From Nitrospira sp. (GTDB taxonomy: Bacteria > Nitrospirota > Nitrospiria > Nitrospirales > Nitrospiraceae), in assembly GCA_022842445.1 (NCBI GenBank), contig JALHPO010000010.1, positions 28,184 through 92,183 on the forward strand: DNA of 64,000 bases, given 5' to 3'. Shown piece by piece: positions 28,724-37,769 of the stretch (the stretch's first letter is position 1; the number at the start of each line of letters is the position of its first letter). The translations under genes were made by a program, and so were the position numbers. Below the pieces are notes generated by a model, which was not told the DNA's origin, made no database searches, and saw only the letters and a list, made by a program, of their open reading frames with translations.

Positions 28724-29761
28724 ATGAGCAGCCATCCGCAACAATGCGAAGCCGCAATCCTGGCTGGAGCCTGGGATACGCTCTTTGCCGAGGCCTCGGT
28801 CTGGATCGCGGAACATACGGGCGCCGGACCCGCGGACCCCTGCGCGTATTTTTCACAAAACATCGTCTATCTGTTGCGTGGCCGGTTCTCCGATGCCTGG
28901 AAGACACACGTCTTCTGTCTCCAGACAGAAGACGATATCGCTGCGGTCAAGGCATGGATCAATGGCCTCCTCGCGCGGCAGAGTGACAGCAGTCTGGCGC
29001 ATTTGGTCACGGGTCTCTTGCTGGCTCAGTCCGGTCAATCGGAACAGTCGGTGCAGTACTACAAGGATGCGGCAAGGCTGGATCCGGAATCTGCCTATCC
29101 CCACTATTTTCTGGCGCAAATTCACGAGCGGGCAAATCATCTTGAAATGGCGATCAAGGAGTATAAGGAAGCAGTACGGCTCGATCCGTCGTACATGCCG
29201 GCCAGAACCAATCTCGGGGTTGCCTATCAGGAGCAGGGCCGACTGGAGATGGCGATCAAGGAGTACCGCGAGGTCATCAAATTATGTCCGAGCGACCCGA
29301 TGGCTCATGCCAATCTTGGATGTGCCTTGGCCGAACAAGGCAAAATGGAACCGGCGCTGCAATCGTACAAGGAGGCGCTCAAGCTGAATCCAAAGGATGC
29401 AGAAATTCACTTTGCTCTGGGCGGCTTACACGAAACGAGGGGCCGTCTGGACCTGGCGGAGAAGTCCTATCGTGATGCGCTGGGAGCCAATGGGGAATTC
29501 GGCGCCGCGTACTCGGCCTTGGGGTGGCTCAGCCTGAGGAAGCAGCGGATGCAGGACGCGCAAGAACTGTTCAGTCGGGCCTTGAAGTGCAACGAAGAAG
29601 ATCCCCGCGCCTATCACGGCATTGCCGAACTGTATGCTCTTCGCGGCAAACGCCAGAGCGCAATGGAAAACTACACCAAGGCGATGAACTACTATCGGGA
29701 CCCCGAGAAGAGGAACCAGATCATGAATCAGCTGTTTCAAGAAGGGCAGGTGGGGGATTGA
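28724..29761 (+). CDS. TPR-repeat protein
   Basis: 345 residues, no signal peptide. About seven tetratricopeptide repeats from residue 100 to 335 (for example HYFLAQIHERANHLEMAIKE, TNLGVAYQEQGRLEMAIKEY, HANLGCALAEQGKMEPALQS, SALGWLSLRKQRMQDAQELF), giving a superhelical protein-binding scaffold, probably cytoplasmic. The first 95 residues are helical but not TPR-like. It begins 16 nt after the ThyX-like gene and may share its transcript. The partner is unknown. Confidence 0.85.
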   Translation: MSSHPQQCEAAILAGAWDTLFAEASVWIAEHTGAGPADPCAYFSQNIVYLLRGRFSDAWKTHVFCLQTEDDIAAVKAWINGLLARQSDSSLAHLVTGLLLAQSGQSEQSVQYYKDAARLDPESAYPHYFLAQIHERANHLEMAIKEYKEAVRLDPSYMPARTNLGVAYQEQGRLEMAIKEYREVIKLCPSDPMAHANLGCALAEQGKMEPALQSYKEALKLNPKDAEIHFALGGLHETRGRLDLAEKSYRDALGANGEFGAAYSALGWLSLRKQRMQDAQELFSRALKCNEEDPRAYHGIAELYALRGKRQSAMENYTKAMNYYRDPEKRNQIMNQLFQEGQVGD

Positions 29762-29765
29762 GGTT

Positions 29766-29862
29766 TGGGACCAACCGAGTAGGTCCTTTGCTCGCGTCGA
29801 GCCCCCACGATGAAACGGTGGTCGCTCGCCGCGCGCAGTTAGGTCCCACTCGATTGGTCCCA
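29766..29862. repeat. Long imperfect inverted repeat
   Basis: The 22-bp arms 29766-29787 and 29841-29862 are reverse complements at 20 of 22 positions (core TGGGACCAA with CGAGT), separated by 53 bp that hold smaller stems (CTCG-CGAG, CCAC-GGTGG). It could form a cruciform or a structured RNA, and may end the TPR transcript. No T-run follows. Confidence 0.65.
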
Positions 29863-29903
29863 TTGGTGAATGATTTCTCGCAAAGCCGCAGTCCGAATCG
29901 GCG

Positions 29904-30066
29904 GCTCAAAATGCTGAGCCAACGAGGCCGCAGGGAGTGAGAATCCCGAGGCGTACGCGGTCAGGGTACGTTGAGGGGTTCGAACGACTGAGAACGAAGT
30001 TTGGGTAAAAGTGCGTCTCGGCGCGCTAGGGTTGGGAGGGTGAGAAGAAGGCTTTTTCAGCCGCCG
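29904..30066. repeat. Dispersed repeat element, copy A
   Basis: Begins GCTCAAAATG and ends TTTTTCAGC, so its ends are inverted. Shares blocks AGGCCGCA, GCGTAC, GGTACGTTGAG and CGACTGAGAACG in the same order as 32070-32187, with about 45 extra bases near the 3' end. It lies between a TPR gene and the stop of the converging gene at 30068. Confidence 0.75.
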
Positions 30067-30067
30067 A

Positions 30068-30337
30068 CTACAGTTCGCGGATGGCGCCTTGAAGGACGGT
30101 AATCTGAGTCACCGGGTCGCCCGATGATCTGAGTTCCGTACGGATCTGATCCTTGAGATAGGATGAATAGCCGATGCGGTCGACGAGAAGTTCGAGGAAT
30201 CGCTCTGCCGGCAGCAGGCTCTGGCCCTTGAGTTCTTCCACGGTCTCATCGCTCACCGGCACATAAGTGCTGCCGATGTGGAAGACCACATTGTAGTACT
30301 GTCCCTTGCCGATGCGCTCGAATCGTAGGCCCTTCAC
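30068..30337 (-). CDS. Small hypothetical protein
   Basis: 89 residues from GTG, with GGGAGG about 6 nt before it. Composition is that of a soluble folded protein: K-G-L-R-F-E-R-I-G-K-G-Q-Y-Y-N-V-V-F-H-I-G, then L-P-A-E-R-F-L-E-L-L-V-D-R-I-G-Y-S-S-Y-L-K-D-Q-I. No cysteine, membrane segment or family recognised. It sits between two dispersed structures and stands alone. Confidence 0.65.
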   Translation of the reverse strand: MKGLRFERIGKGQYYNVVFHIGSTYVPVSDETVEELKGQSLLPAERFLELLVDRIGYSSYLKDQIRTELRSSGDPVTQITVLQGAIREL

Positions 30338-30516
30338 CGAATTCCTCCCTAAAGGCTGCTGAGCGGGCCATTCTAGACAAGTTATGGTGGTGAAGACAAG
30401 GGCGCTCTGTAGGCTCTGACGATACCTCTGTGACGCGACCCATGCGGTAGACAGCTGTGCCGGCTGGCTTTATCATGTGTGTCATGAGCCGTGAACGATC
30501 GGTGTATTGAGCCATC

Positions 30517-31971
30517 ATGACAGCCAAAGAGCTCATAGAATTATGGGTAGCCCGGCTTGATGCGGAACGGCAACGGACTATCGACGCCGGGCAGGATGTT
30601 GCTTGTACGGCAACAGAGGGCCGGCTTGTTCAATCGATCGGGGGGCTCCACCTGTACGAGTTTCTCGTACCCCCTGGAATATCGTTATCGGTCGACCTGC
30701 CTCTGTCCATCGTCACCTCCGACGAGATGGATCCGACAGAAGGGATCGTTCTGCGCCAGAAGGGCAGCGCGCTCCTTGTGCAGGTCATCGATTCCCTCGG
30801 AGCCTCGACGCCTTCCGTCACGCTGATCCCAGATCAGGCCGGACTCCTGAGCACGTCGGTTACCCGGTTGAAGGAGATGGCCGCAAAGGCCGATGCGCAG
30901 AGTCTTGGTCTCTCCGAGCGCGTAGTTCCTTGGATTGCCTCACCGGAAGATGCGTCGAAGATGCCATCCTCTGCGTCGTCGGTTCTCACGACTCTGTGGT
31001 CGGAAGATCAGGCGCAGCGCCGTCACAAGCTGGCCGGCCTGGCGATGGAGCTGATTCGCGCCAACAAGCGCATTCTGCTGATCAGTCCCGATCATGAAGA
31101 ATCTGACGACATCGTCGGCATGATCTCCCGTACGATGAAAGCCGGGGGCCTCAACTACAAGACGTGGCTCAGCCGATATGAAATGCCGATTACATCGCAG
31201 AGTCACGGCATCGATCTTCACGAGTTGGGCTTCGAGGCGCAAATGCATCAGTTTTATGCCAGGTCTCAAACGGAGAAGGCATCCCTGCGGCGCAAATATG
31301 AGCGGTTCCGGGAACTGGCGCCCTTTCTGGCCGGCAAGGCCCAGAAACAAAAAGACTTGGACGAAGTCCGTTTACTTGAATGGCGTCTCGTCACCCAGTT
31401 GAGGGATGTGCAGGCGAAACTTGCCGAGGTTGGCGCGACCCTGGCCGAATACGAAAACCTCACGCTGTTTCAGCGGCTCACGATGCAGACGGTCGGAAAG
31501 AACGTGGAATCACTCACGCAATACCGTACGCTCTATCAGCAGCAGATCGACGGACTGAACCACGAGCTTGATGTGGCCAAAGGCCGCATTCGGCAACTGG
31601 TTCCGGAAGCGGCTGTTCCAAGGGAACTGCGTCAGGAAGCTGAGGATCTCAAAGAAGCGGTCACCAAGTTGGGGGGCACGAAAAAGATCCGCGAGTTGCT
31701 GGCCGCCGAGGCGGATCCAAACCGCCAGGCGTTCATTCAAAATCGCCGGCTGGTGGCGGCCACGCCCGTTCGGGTGGCTAGCGACCCGCTCTTCAACCGC
31801 GTGCGGTTCGATGTGCTGATCGCCGATGAAGCGCCGCGAATCGGCGCCGCCTCGCTGCTGGCCGCATCCGGCTTGGTGCGCGAACGGATTATCATGAGCG
31901 GAGACCTTCGTGAGATTCCCGCGTCAGGCTGCTGGGCGGCGCACGACGCATCGGTTCAGGCAGGTGGATAG
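30517..31971 (+). CDS. SF1 helicase-like protein lacking Walker A and second RecA domain
   Basis: 484 residues. N-terminal beta-rich part (EGIVLRQKGSALLVQVIDS) resembles the 1B barrel of UPF1-like SF1 helicases; a long coiled coil follows (about 250-365, QTEKASLRRKYERFRELAPF onward); then RLVAATPVRVASDPLF, FDVLIADEAPRIG (motif II, Asp437) and RIIMSGDLREIP (motif III-like). The region where GxxGxGKT should be (about 145-175) has no such motif, and the protein stops before the second RecA domain. ATP hydrolysis and unwinding are therefore doubtful. It may be a truncated relic or a repurposed scaffold. Confidence 0.6.
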   Translation: MTAKELIELWVARLDAERQRTIDAGQDVACTATEGRLVQSIGGLHLYEFLVPPGISLSVDLPLSIVTSDEMDPTEGIVLRQKGSALLVQVIDSLGASTPSVTLIPDQAGLLSTSVTRLKEMAAKADAQSLGLSERVVPWIASPEDASKMPSSASSVLTTLWSEDQAQRRHKLAGLAMELIRANKRILLISPDHEESDDIVGMISRTMKAGGLNYKTWLSRYEMPITSQSHGIDLHELGFEAQMHQFYARSQTEKASLRRKYERFRELAPFLAGKAQKQKDLDEVRLLEWRLVTQLRDVQAKLAEVGATLAEYENLTLFQRLTMQTVGKNVESLTQYRTLYQQQIDGLNHELDVAKGRIRQLVPEAAVPRELRQEAEDLKEAVTKLGGTKKIRELLAAEADPNRQAFIQNRRLVAATPVRVASDPLFNRVRFDVLIADEAPRIGAASLLAASGLVRERIIMSGDLREIPASGCWAAHDASVQAGG

Positions 31972-32069
31972 GGCTAAAGATTGTGTCTCTCTTCGCTTGA
32001 CGGAACTCCTTACAATTCAGGATAATCCACCTTCCCTGTGGTTCTGGAATTTCCCGAATCCCTGAGGTT

Positions 32070-32187
32070 GCTCAAAATGGTTTCCAACAAGGCCGCAAGG
32101 AGCTCAGACCTCGAAGCGTACTCTTCGTCGGTACGTTGAGAGGGATGGGCGACTGAGAACGCCGTTGGAAGGCATTTTCAGCAACCG
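32070..32187. repeat. Dispersed repeat element, copy B, next to tRNA-Leu
   Basis: 118 bp, starts GCTCAAAATGG and ends CATTTTCAGC, so the termini are inverted (GCTSAAAATG). Conserved blocks AGGCCGCA, GCGTAC, GGTACGTTGAG and CGACTGAGAACG occur in the same order as in 29904-30066. It ends 5 bp before the tRNA. Confidence 0.75.
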
Positions 32188-32192
32188 ATCAT

Positions 32193-32279
32193 GCCGAAGT
32201 GGCGAAACTGGCAGACGCACTAGATTCAGGGTCTAGCGCCCGCAAGGGTGTCCGGGTTCAAATCCCGGCTTCGGCACCA
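32193..32279 (+). tRNA. tRNA-Leu (CAG)
   Basis: Acceptor GCCGAAG pairs with CTTCGGC and CCA is encoded. Anticodon stem CTAGA/TCTAG encloses TTCAGGG, so anticodon CAG reads CTG. A long variable arm and GGTTCAAATCC confirm a class II leucine tRNA. Confidence 0.97.
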
Positions 32280-32428
32280 CCCCTCTTTCACCGCTCCTAT
32301 CAAGCGTCGTGATAGCACCGCGTTTCTAGTTTCTGGTGGCACAAGCTTGCCCCTTCTTCAGCTGGATCCTCAAGTGAATGTGAAGATAGACCTCGATGAG
32401 GTCAAAGAGATACGAGGAGATTGGGCAT

Positions 32429-32638
32429 ATGGTCATGCCAGGGCGGTATCGGCACTATAAGGGTCAAGAATACGAGGTTCTTGGAGTCGCAAGGCATTCT
32501 GAGACCGAAGAAGAGTTCGTCGTGTACCGTGCGCTGTATGGTGAGTTTGGCCTCTGGGTAAGGCCGTTAGGTATGTTCGAGGAGCTGGTCGACATTGATG
32601 GCCGACTCATCCCTCGTTTTTGCAGGTTGTCCTCGTAA
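32429..32638 (+). CDS. DUF1653 protein
   Basis: 69 residues. G-R-Y-R-H-Y-K-G-Q-E-Y-E-V-L-G-V-A-R-H-S-E-T-E-E-E-F-V-V-Y, with Y-G-E-F-G-L-W-V-R-P and a closing P-R-F, is the DUF1653 domain almost end to end, a small SH3-like fold of unknown function. AGGAG lies about 10 nt before the ATG at 32429; a second ATG two codons later is possible. Solitary, 150 bp after tRNA-Leu. Confidence 0.85.
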   Translation: MVMPGRYRHYKGQEYEVLGVARHSETEEEFVVYRALYGEFGLWVRPLGMFEELVDIDGRLIPRFCRLSS

Positions 32639-32795
32639 AGAGCTGGGGACTCGCTTTCAGAACACAACCAGACCTGGAATTGGCAAAACGTACAGGGGCG
32701 AGAATATCCCGTATGACTCCATTGCACCGGATTCAGGGAGTGGCACGTATCCGTCTGCCAAAATCCGGTTCAACCGTCAGAGCGTTCGCTCTCGA

Positions 32796-32894
32796 CTACC
32801 GACGTCCTGCATGTACTGCTGTATACATGAATGCCGTATACACGACTGCCAATCCCACACTCACTGCCATCACACCGATGACCAATGCCACCAT
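32796..32894 (-). CDS. 32-residue single-pass membrane protein
   Basis: A 32-codon frame starting ATG at 32894 with GGGAGG 7-8 nt upstream. It is mostly one transmembrane helix (VALVIGVMAVSVGLAVVYTAF) with a short basic end (GRR). The helix text VSVGLAVVYTAF parallels VSVVLAVLYRGF of the 27-residue protein at 14.97 kb, and the promoters of the two are nearly the same. A predicted start site near 32920 gives a 25-nt leader, as in the other copy. No neighbour suggests a role. Confidence 0.72.
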   Translation of the reverse strand: MVALVIGVMAVSVGLAVVYTAFMYTAVHAGRR

Positions 32895-32926
32895 GATTAC
32901 ACCCTCCCTTCCAGTTTCATGTGACC

Positions 32927-32980
32927 TATTTACTCCTGCTCTATGAAGGCTCCATGAGGAGATCATGAAGAATTCTTCAT
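32927..32980 (-). promoter_or_regulatory. Second palindrome plus 11-bp repeat operator with -10 box
   Basis: On the minus strand ATGAAGAATTCTTCAT (32965-32980) leads into three abutting 11-bp units at 32961-32971, 32950-32960 and 32939-32949, of the type TCYTCATRGNS (last unit begins CC). TAAATA (32927-32932) follows the last TTCATA after exactly 9 nt. This is the same geometry as 14880-14933. Confidence 0.75.
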
Positions 32981-33254
32981 TGATCACGGCCTCGCCGGTG
33001 GTTTCCTATGAAGATTGGCGATCCCAGTCCTGCGCTGGCGTGAGAGAAAGATGTGCGAGACCAGGAGGTCGAAGCATTTGAAAATCAAGGGATTGGAGGA
33101 GCCTACTCCAGGCCGGAGCAAACGATAGGGCCTTCGAACATCCGGGGTTCGCACTGACTGTCGTGGATGGCCTGGGAAATGCCCGTCAGTACGGTTCCAT
33201 CACCATCGGCGCTGGGTCATGCTCTGACGACGTGGTACCGGCCTGTTCTGACGG
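32981..33254. other. Gap with no gene seen
   Basis: 274 bases between the second operator and the stop of the PLP enzyme gene. No frame with family features, no tRNA, and no strong hairpin was found on either strand. Confidence 0.4.
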
Positions 33255-34574
33255 CTACGATGAGCGAAGAGTTCTGATTGCTTCCAACGTACGTTCTATT
33301 TCACCGGCGACGTTGAACAGGCTCGGCGCGAGCCTGACGTATTTTGCTGCGTAGGGGGTCACGCTACCGACGATCCCTCGTTGACTGAGCTTCTCTACCA
33401 CCGTGCGAGGCATCAGACCGGCCATTTCAAAGCACACGATCCCAGCCGAGAGGTCCTGCGACATCGGTGTCTGCAGCGTGACATGCGGCATGGTGGCTAA
33501 GCCCTGCTTCAACTGTTGGCTGAGTTCATAAATGCGTTGCGTCACCTTGGATTTGCCGATGGTCTGATGAAATGTGAAGGCTTCATCGAGTGCCCAACGA
33601 TGTTCAAATGAGTGAAATCCGCCCGGCGTCATATGAACCGATTGCGGGAGAGTCTTCGAGGATTTGTTCTCCATCCAGAGGTCATAAGCCTGCGAACTGA
33701 AGGTCGGGATGGTGGCTTGGGCGACAGGCCAGGCCTGTGGATTGCCCCAGACGAGGCCGGTCCCTCGCGGACCGAACATCCATTTGTGAGTTCCGGCGAT
33801 CAGAAAATCGCAGCCGAGCTCGCTGAGCCGGAAGTCCTCGACCCCCAAGGCATGCACTCCGTCCACACAGAAGATGACCCGGTCCTGCTCATCCCGGGAG
33901 CGATTGATAGCTTGGATCGCGCGAGCCATCTCATGAATCGGCAGTTTGAGTCCTGTGCTGGAATGGACCCAGGTGACTGCGATAATGCGTGTCGCAGGAG
34001 TGATCGCCATTCGCAGAGACTCCACCAGCTTCTCACGAGAGACGGTCTTAAGGGACTGATAGAGGGGAATCTGACGAACCATGGCACCCGTCCGTTCGGC
34101 GCGGAGACGCAACGAGGTTTCCGTCGAGTAATGGTCGTGTGTCGTCGTCAGGATTTCCTGTCCGGCGCGAAGTTGTAACCCGCCATAGAGTAGGCCCAGC
34201 CCCATCGTCGTGCTGTCGGTGAGGGCAATATCGGTAGGATTAGCTCCCAGATAGTCAGCAGCAGCCTGGAGGACCCGCGCCTCCTGTTTCTCTTCATGCT
34301 CGAACCAATAGCCGATAGGGTTCGCATCCAAACCGGCGCGATGCCGTTCAATCGCGTTGCGCACCGGTGTGGGATGGGATGAGAGAAAAAACACGGCCAG
34401 ATGGATGAGTTGAGGAGAGAGGGGAAACTGTGCCCGGACGTGATCCCAGCTCTCGAACGTGCGTGGTGGAGGTTGCTGATCGGCAAACGCGCGGGGGTAG
34501 GCGTTTGCCAGCACCGTCGCGCTCAAGGCCAGGCCAGTCCGCACCAGAAAACCCCGGCGGCCGATATCAGTCAT
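33255..34574 (-). CDS. Tat-exported class V aminotransferase-like PLP enzyme
   Basis: 439 residues. A twin-arginine signal lies at the N-terminus (R6-R7-G-F-L, then a hydrophobic run, cleavage likely after AFA near 31). The rest is a class V PLP fold: T-D-S-T-T-M-G-L-G, HDHYSTETSLRLR, the D-G-V-H-A-L-G that contacts PLP, and the Schiff-base Lys in AGTHKWMFGPRGTG. Similar to isopenicillin-N epimerase/cysteine-desulfurase-like proteins. Export of a folded, cofactor-loaded enzyme explains the Tat signal. The substrate is unknown. It follows gcvP in reverse direction terms, with a 118-bp gap holding a hairpin. Confidence 0.85.
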   Translation of the reverse strand: MTDIGRRGFLVRTGLALSATVLANAYPRAFADQQPPPRTFESWDHVRAQFPLSPQLIHLAVFFLSSHPTPVRNAIERHRAGLDANPIGYWFEHEEKQEARVLQAAADYLGANPTDIALTDSTTMGLGLLYGGLQLRAGQEILTTTHDHYSTETSLRLRAERTGAMVRQIPLYQSLKTVSREKLVESLRMAITPATRIIAVTWVHSSTGLKLPIHEMARAIQAINRSRDEQDRVIFCVDGVHALGVEDFRLSELGCDFLIAGTHKWMFGPRGTGLVWGNPQAWPVAQATIPTFSSQAYDLWMENKSSKTLPQSVHMTPGGFHSFEHRWALDEAFTFHQTIGKSKVTQRIYELSQQLKQGLATMPHVTLQTPMSQDLSAGIVCFEMAGLMPRTVVEKLSQRGIVGSVTPYAAKYVRLAPSLFNVAGEIERTLEAIRTLRSS

Positions 34575-34656
34575 AACACCTCCTCATTCGAATTCTCCCA
34601 TACTCTACCGCTAGTTCAGAAATACTGGCAAGGAGGGGTGAATAGGGAACATGAGT

Positions 34657-34678
34657 CGTGGCTGGAGATCCAGCCACG
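34657..34678 (-). terminator. Hairpin after gcvP
   Basis: CGTGGCTGG (34657-34665) and CCAGCCACG (34670-34678) form a perfect 9-bp stem with a 4-nt loop, 15 nt past the gcvP stop. There is no T-run on the minus strand, so termination is likely but not certain. Confidence 0.45.
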
Positions 34679-34692
34679 TTAGGAGGTCATTG

Positions 34693-37581
34693 TTATGACT
34701 GATAGTGTTCGATCGGCGGGCAGCTGCAGATGAGATGGCGGTCGCCGTAGGCTTCGTCGATGCGGCTGACGCTCGGCCAGAACTTGTTGTTCCTGATCCA
34801 GGGAGCGGGAAATGCCGCCTGCTCGCGGCTGTAGGGACGGGTCCACTCCGAGGCCGTGACAATGGATGCTGTGTGGGGCGCGTTCTTCAGCAGATTGTTC
34901 GTCCTCGGCTGGCGCCCATCGGCGATCTCCTGGATCTCGGCGCGGATTCGGATCAACGCCTCGCACATCCGATCGATCTCCGTCTTGGCTTCGCTTTCCG
35001 TCGGTTCGATCATCAGGGTGCCGGGTACTGGAAACGAAACGGTCGGTGCATGAAAGCCGTAGTCCATCAGCCGTTTCGCGACATCCATGGCTTCTACCCC
35101 GGCGCTCTCTTTGAACTCCCGCAGGTCCAGAATGAATTCATGCGCCACGAGCCCGGCGCCGCCGGCATAGAGAACCGGGTAATGCTTCTCCAGGCGCTTC
35201 GCCATATAGTTGGCGTTCAGAATGGCGACTTGGGTTGCTTTGGTCAATCCGTCACGGCCCATCAGCGCAATATAGACCCATGAAATTGGAAGGATGCCGG
35301 CGCTGCCGAATGGCGCGGCAGACACCGGACCAATGGCCTCAGGTCCTCCGAATTGTGTCACAGGGTGCCCGGGCAGCAACGGCGCGAGATGCTGTGCCGC
35401 TCCGATGGGACCCACGCCTGGTCCGCCGCCGCCGTGCGGAATGCAAAAGGTCTTATGGAGATTGAGGTGACAGATGTCCGCGCCGATATCGCCGGGACGG
35501 CAGAGGCCCACCATGGCATTCATATTGGCGCCGTCCATGTAGACCTGTCCGCCATGGGTGTGGATGATTTGGCAAATGCGCCGTACGCCTGCCTCAAACA
35601 CGCCGTGCGTGGAGGGATAGGTCAGCATCACCGCCGCCAATCGATCCCGGTGTTCGGCCGCCTTGGCCTCAAGATCCTGAAGATCCACGTTGCCATGCGG
35701 ATCGCAGCCCACGACCACGACGGTCATGCCGGCCATGGCGGCGCTGGCAGGATTCGTTCCATGGGCTGACACGGGAATCAAACAGACATCGCGATGCGCC
35801 TCTCCTCTCGATCGATGGTAAGCCCGAATGACCATCAGACCTGCATATTCGCCTTGTGAGCCGGCATTCGGTTGGACCGAGAACGCCGCGAACCCGGAAA
35901 TTTCTGCCAGCCACGCTTCGAGTTGTCGGATCATTTCTCGATAACCGCGAGTCTGCTCTTCCGGAGCAAAGGGATGCAGCCGGGCAAATTCCGGCCACGT
36001 CACCGGCAGCATTTCCGACGTCCCGTTCAGCTTCATTGTGCAGGAGCCGAGCGGAATCATGGAATGCACCAGCGACAGATCTTTCGCCTGCAACCGATAG
36101 AGGTAGCGGAGCATCTCGTGCTCGGAGTGGTATCGATTGAAGGTCTCGTGCGTCAGATACTTGCTTGTTCTGGCCAATGACGCAGGATAGGCAAGATCGA
36201 TGGCGGCAATCAGGTCCGAAATCTTGAAAGGCAGCCGGTCGTATCCCACGAAGAGCTCCAGCAGACGACGGACTTCATCGTCTGAGCTGACTTCGTCGAG
36301 CGACAGGCCGATAGAGCCGTCTTCGTAGCGCCTGAGATTGATCCCCTGCTCATTCGCGCGCAGGGCAATTTGATCGGCTTGGGTTCGGGCAAGGGGCACG
36401 CGGATCGTATCGAAGAAGACTTTCGGCAACACATCGAATCCGAGCCGCCGCAGCCCTTCGGCCAGCAGCAAGGTGAGTCCGCGCACGCGCTCGGCAATGC
36501 GCCGCAGCCCTTCCGGACCGTGGTACACCGCATACATGCCGGCCATGACAGCCAACAGCACTTGGGCCGTGCAGATATTGCTTGTGGCTTTCTCCCGCCG
36601 GATATGCTGCTCCCGCGTTTGAAGCGAAAGCCGGATCGCCGGCTTTCCCGTCACATCTTTGGATACGCCGACGATGCGGCCCGGCATCTGCCGTTTGTAC
36701 TCTTCTTTCGTGGCCAGGAATGCGGCGTGTGGTCCGCCGAACCCGATTGGGACGCCGAACCGTTGCGTCGATCCGACCGCAATGTCGGCACCGAATTCTC
36801 CCGGTGGACGGAGCAATGTCAGGGCAAGGAGATCCGTGGCAACGACTACGAGGACGCCGGACTCATGGGCGCTCGCCACCAAGGCGCTGTAGTCGCTGAC
36901 GTAACCGTCCGTTGCCGGATATTGCAGCAAGAGGCCACACAGCCTGCCATCCGAACAATCGACCGAGGAGGCCGGTCCGGTCCGGATCGTGATGTTGAGC
37001 GGTTCGGCTCGTGTCTGCAACACGGCCAGAGTTTGGGGATGGCAATCGCGTGAGACGAAGAATTCCTTCCGTTCCCCGCCTGCGCTGCGAGCGATGGCAT
37101 CACACATGGCCATCGCTTCCGCGGCGGCGGTGGCTTCATCCAACAGCGAGGCATTCGACAACGGCAGGCCGGTCAAGTCCGCGACCATCGTCTGAAAGTT
37201 GACCAACGCTTCGAGACGGCCCTGTGAGATTTCGGCCTGATAGGGCGTGTATTGCGTGTACCAGGCGGGATTCTCCAGAATGTTTCGCTGGATCACACCG
37301 GGCGTTACGCAATCGTAGTAGCCCATGCCGATCAGTGAACGAGCGACGGTGTTTTGGGATGCCAGCTCTTTGAGTTGGGCCAGGACAGCCTGTTCGCCGC
37401 GATGGGTTGGGAGCGAGAGCGATCTGCGAAGGCGAATGTCATCAGGAACTGTCGCGTCAGTGAGCGAGTCAATCGACTGCAGGCCCAAGGTCGCCAGCAT
37501 TTCTTGGATGTCGGCTTCGGTCGGACCGAGGTGGCGGTGGAGAAATGAATCGGTTGGGTCAAGAAAGTTGGGTGTTGCCAT
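34693..37581 (-). CDS. gcvP: Glycine dehydrogenase (decarboxylating), P protein
   Basis: 962 residues, the full-length fused form (equivalent to GcvPA plus GcvPB). It decarboxylates glycine with PLP and passes the aminomethyl group to lipoyl-GcvH. PLP Lys is in [36 protein letters not shown] and YPSTHG also match. ATG at 37581 gives the family start ([19 protein letters not shown]); a TTG two codons earlier is better spaced from AAGGA and cannot be excluded. gcvT, gcvH and lpd are not in the window, so the complex is assembled from genes elsewhere. Confidence 0.97.
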   Translation of the reverse strand: MATPNFLDPTDSFLHRHLGPTEADIQEMLATLGLQSIDSLTDATVPDDIRLRRSLSLPTHRGEQAVLAQLKELASQNTVARSLIGMGYYDCVTPGVIQRNILENPAWYTQYTPYQAEISQGRLEALVNFQTMVADLTGLPLSNASLLDEATAAAEAMAMCDAIARSAGGERKEFFVSRDCHPQTLAVLQTRAEPLNITIRTGPASSVDCSDGRLCGLLLQYPATDGYVSDYSALVASAHESGVLVVVATDLLALTLLRPPGEFGADIAVGSTQRFGVPIGFGGPHAAFLATKEEYKRQMPGRIVGVSKDVTGKPAIRLSLQTREQHIRREKATSNICTAQVLLAVMAGMYAVYHGPEGLRRIAERVRGLTLLLAEGLRRLGFDVLPKVFFDTIRVPLARTQADQIALRANEQGINLRRYEDGSIGLSLDEVSSDDEVRRLLELFVGYDRLPFKISDLIAAIDLAYPASLARTSKYLTHETFNRYHSEHEMLRYLYRLQAKDLSLVHSMIPLGSCTMKLNGTSEMLPVTWPEFARLHPFAPEEQTRGYREMIRQLEAWLAEISGFAAFSVQPNAGSQGEYAGLMVIRAYHRSRGEAHRDVCLIPVSAHGTNPASAAMAGMTVVVVGCDPHGNVDLQDLEAKAAEHRDRLAAVMLTYPSTHGVFEAGVRRICQIIHTHGGQVYMDGANMNAMVGLCRPGDIGADICHLNLHKTFCIPHGGGGPGVGPIGAAQHLAPLLPGHPVTQFGGPEAIGPVSAAPFGSAGILPISWVYIALMGRDGLTKATQVAILNANYMAKRLEKHYPVLYAGGAGLVAHEFILDLREFKESAGVEAMDVAKRLMDYGFHAPTVSFPVPGTLMIEPTESEAKTEIDRMCEALIRIRAEIQEIADGRQPRTNNLLKNAPHTASIVTASEWTRPYSREQAAFPAPWIRNNKFWPSVSRIDEAYGDRHLICSCPPIEHYQS

Positions 37582-37769
37582 GAGCAAAGCTTATCCTTGG
37601 TTCGGTCGCTTACAGATAGAGATCCAGTCGGGTCGGCAGCGTACCATGGCACCGGGCCTTTTCCAAGATGGTAAGTGAGGTTGGCCAGGGGCGCTCCGGT
37701 AAGCGGACTGTTTCCTTGACTTTGATGGCATTCCGGCTATTTTAGGCTATCGTCGGAGGTGGCTAGGCC

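Noticed and set aside
29904..32187. Dispersed elements as an insertion sequence or prophage border
   Set aside because: No transposase, integrase or phage gene lies between or beside them, and no target-site duplication was seen.
32778..32791. Small hairpin AGAGC/GCTCT after the 32-residue protein gene
   Set aside because: Five base pairs without a T-run; too weak to call a terminator.
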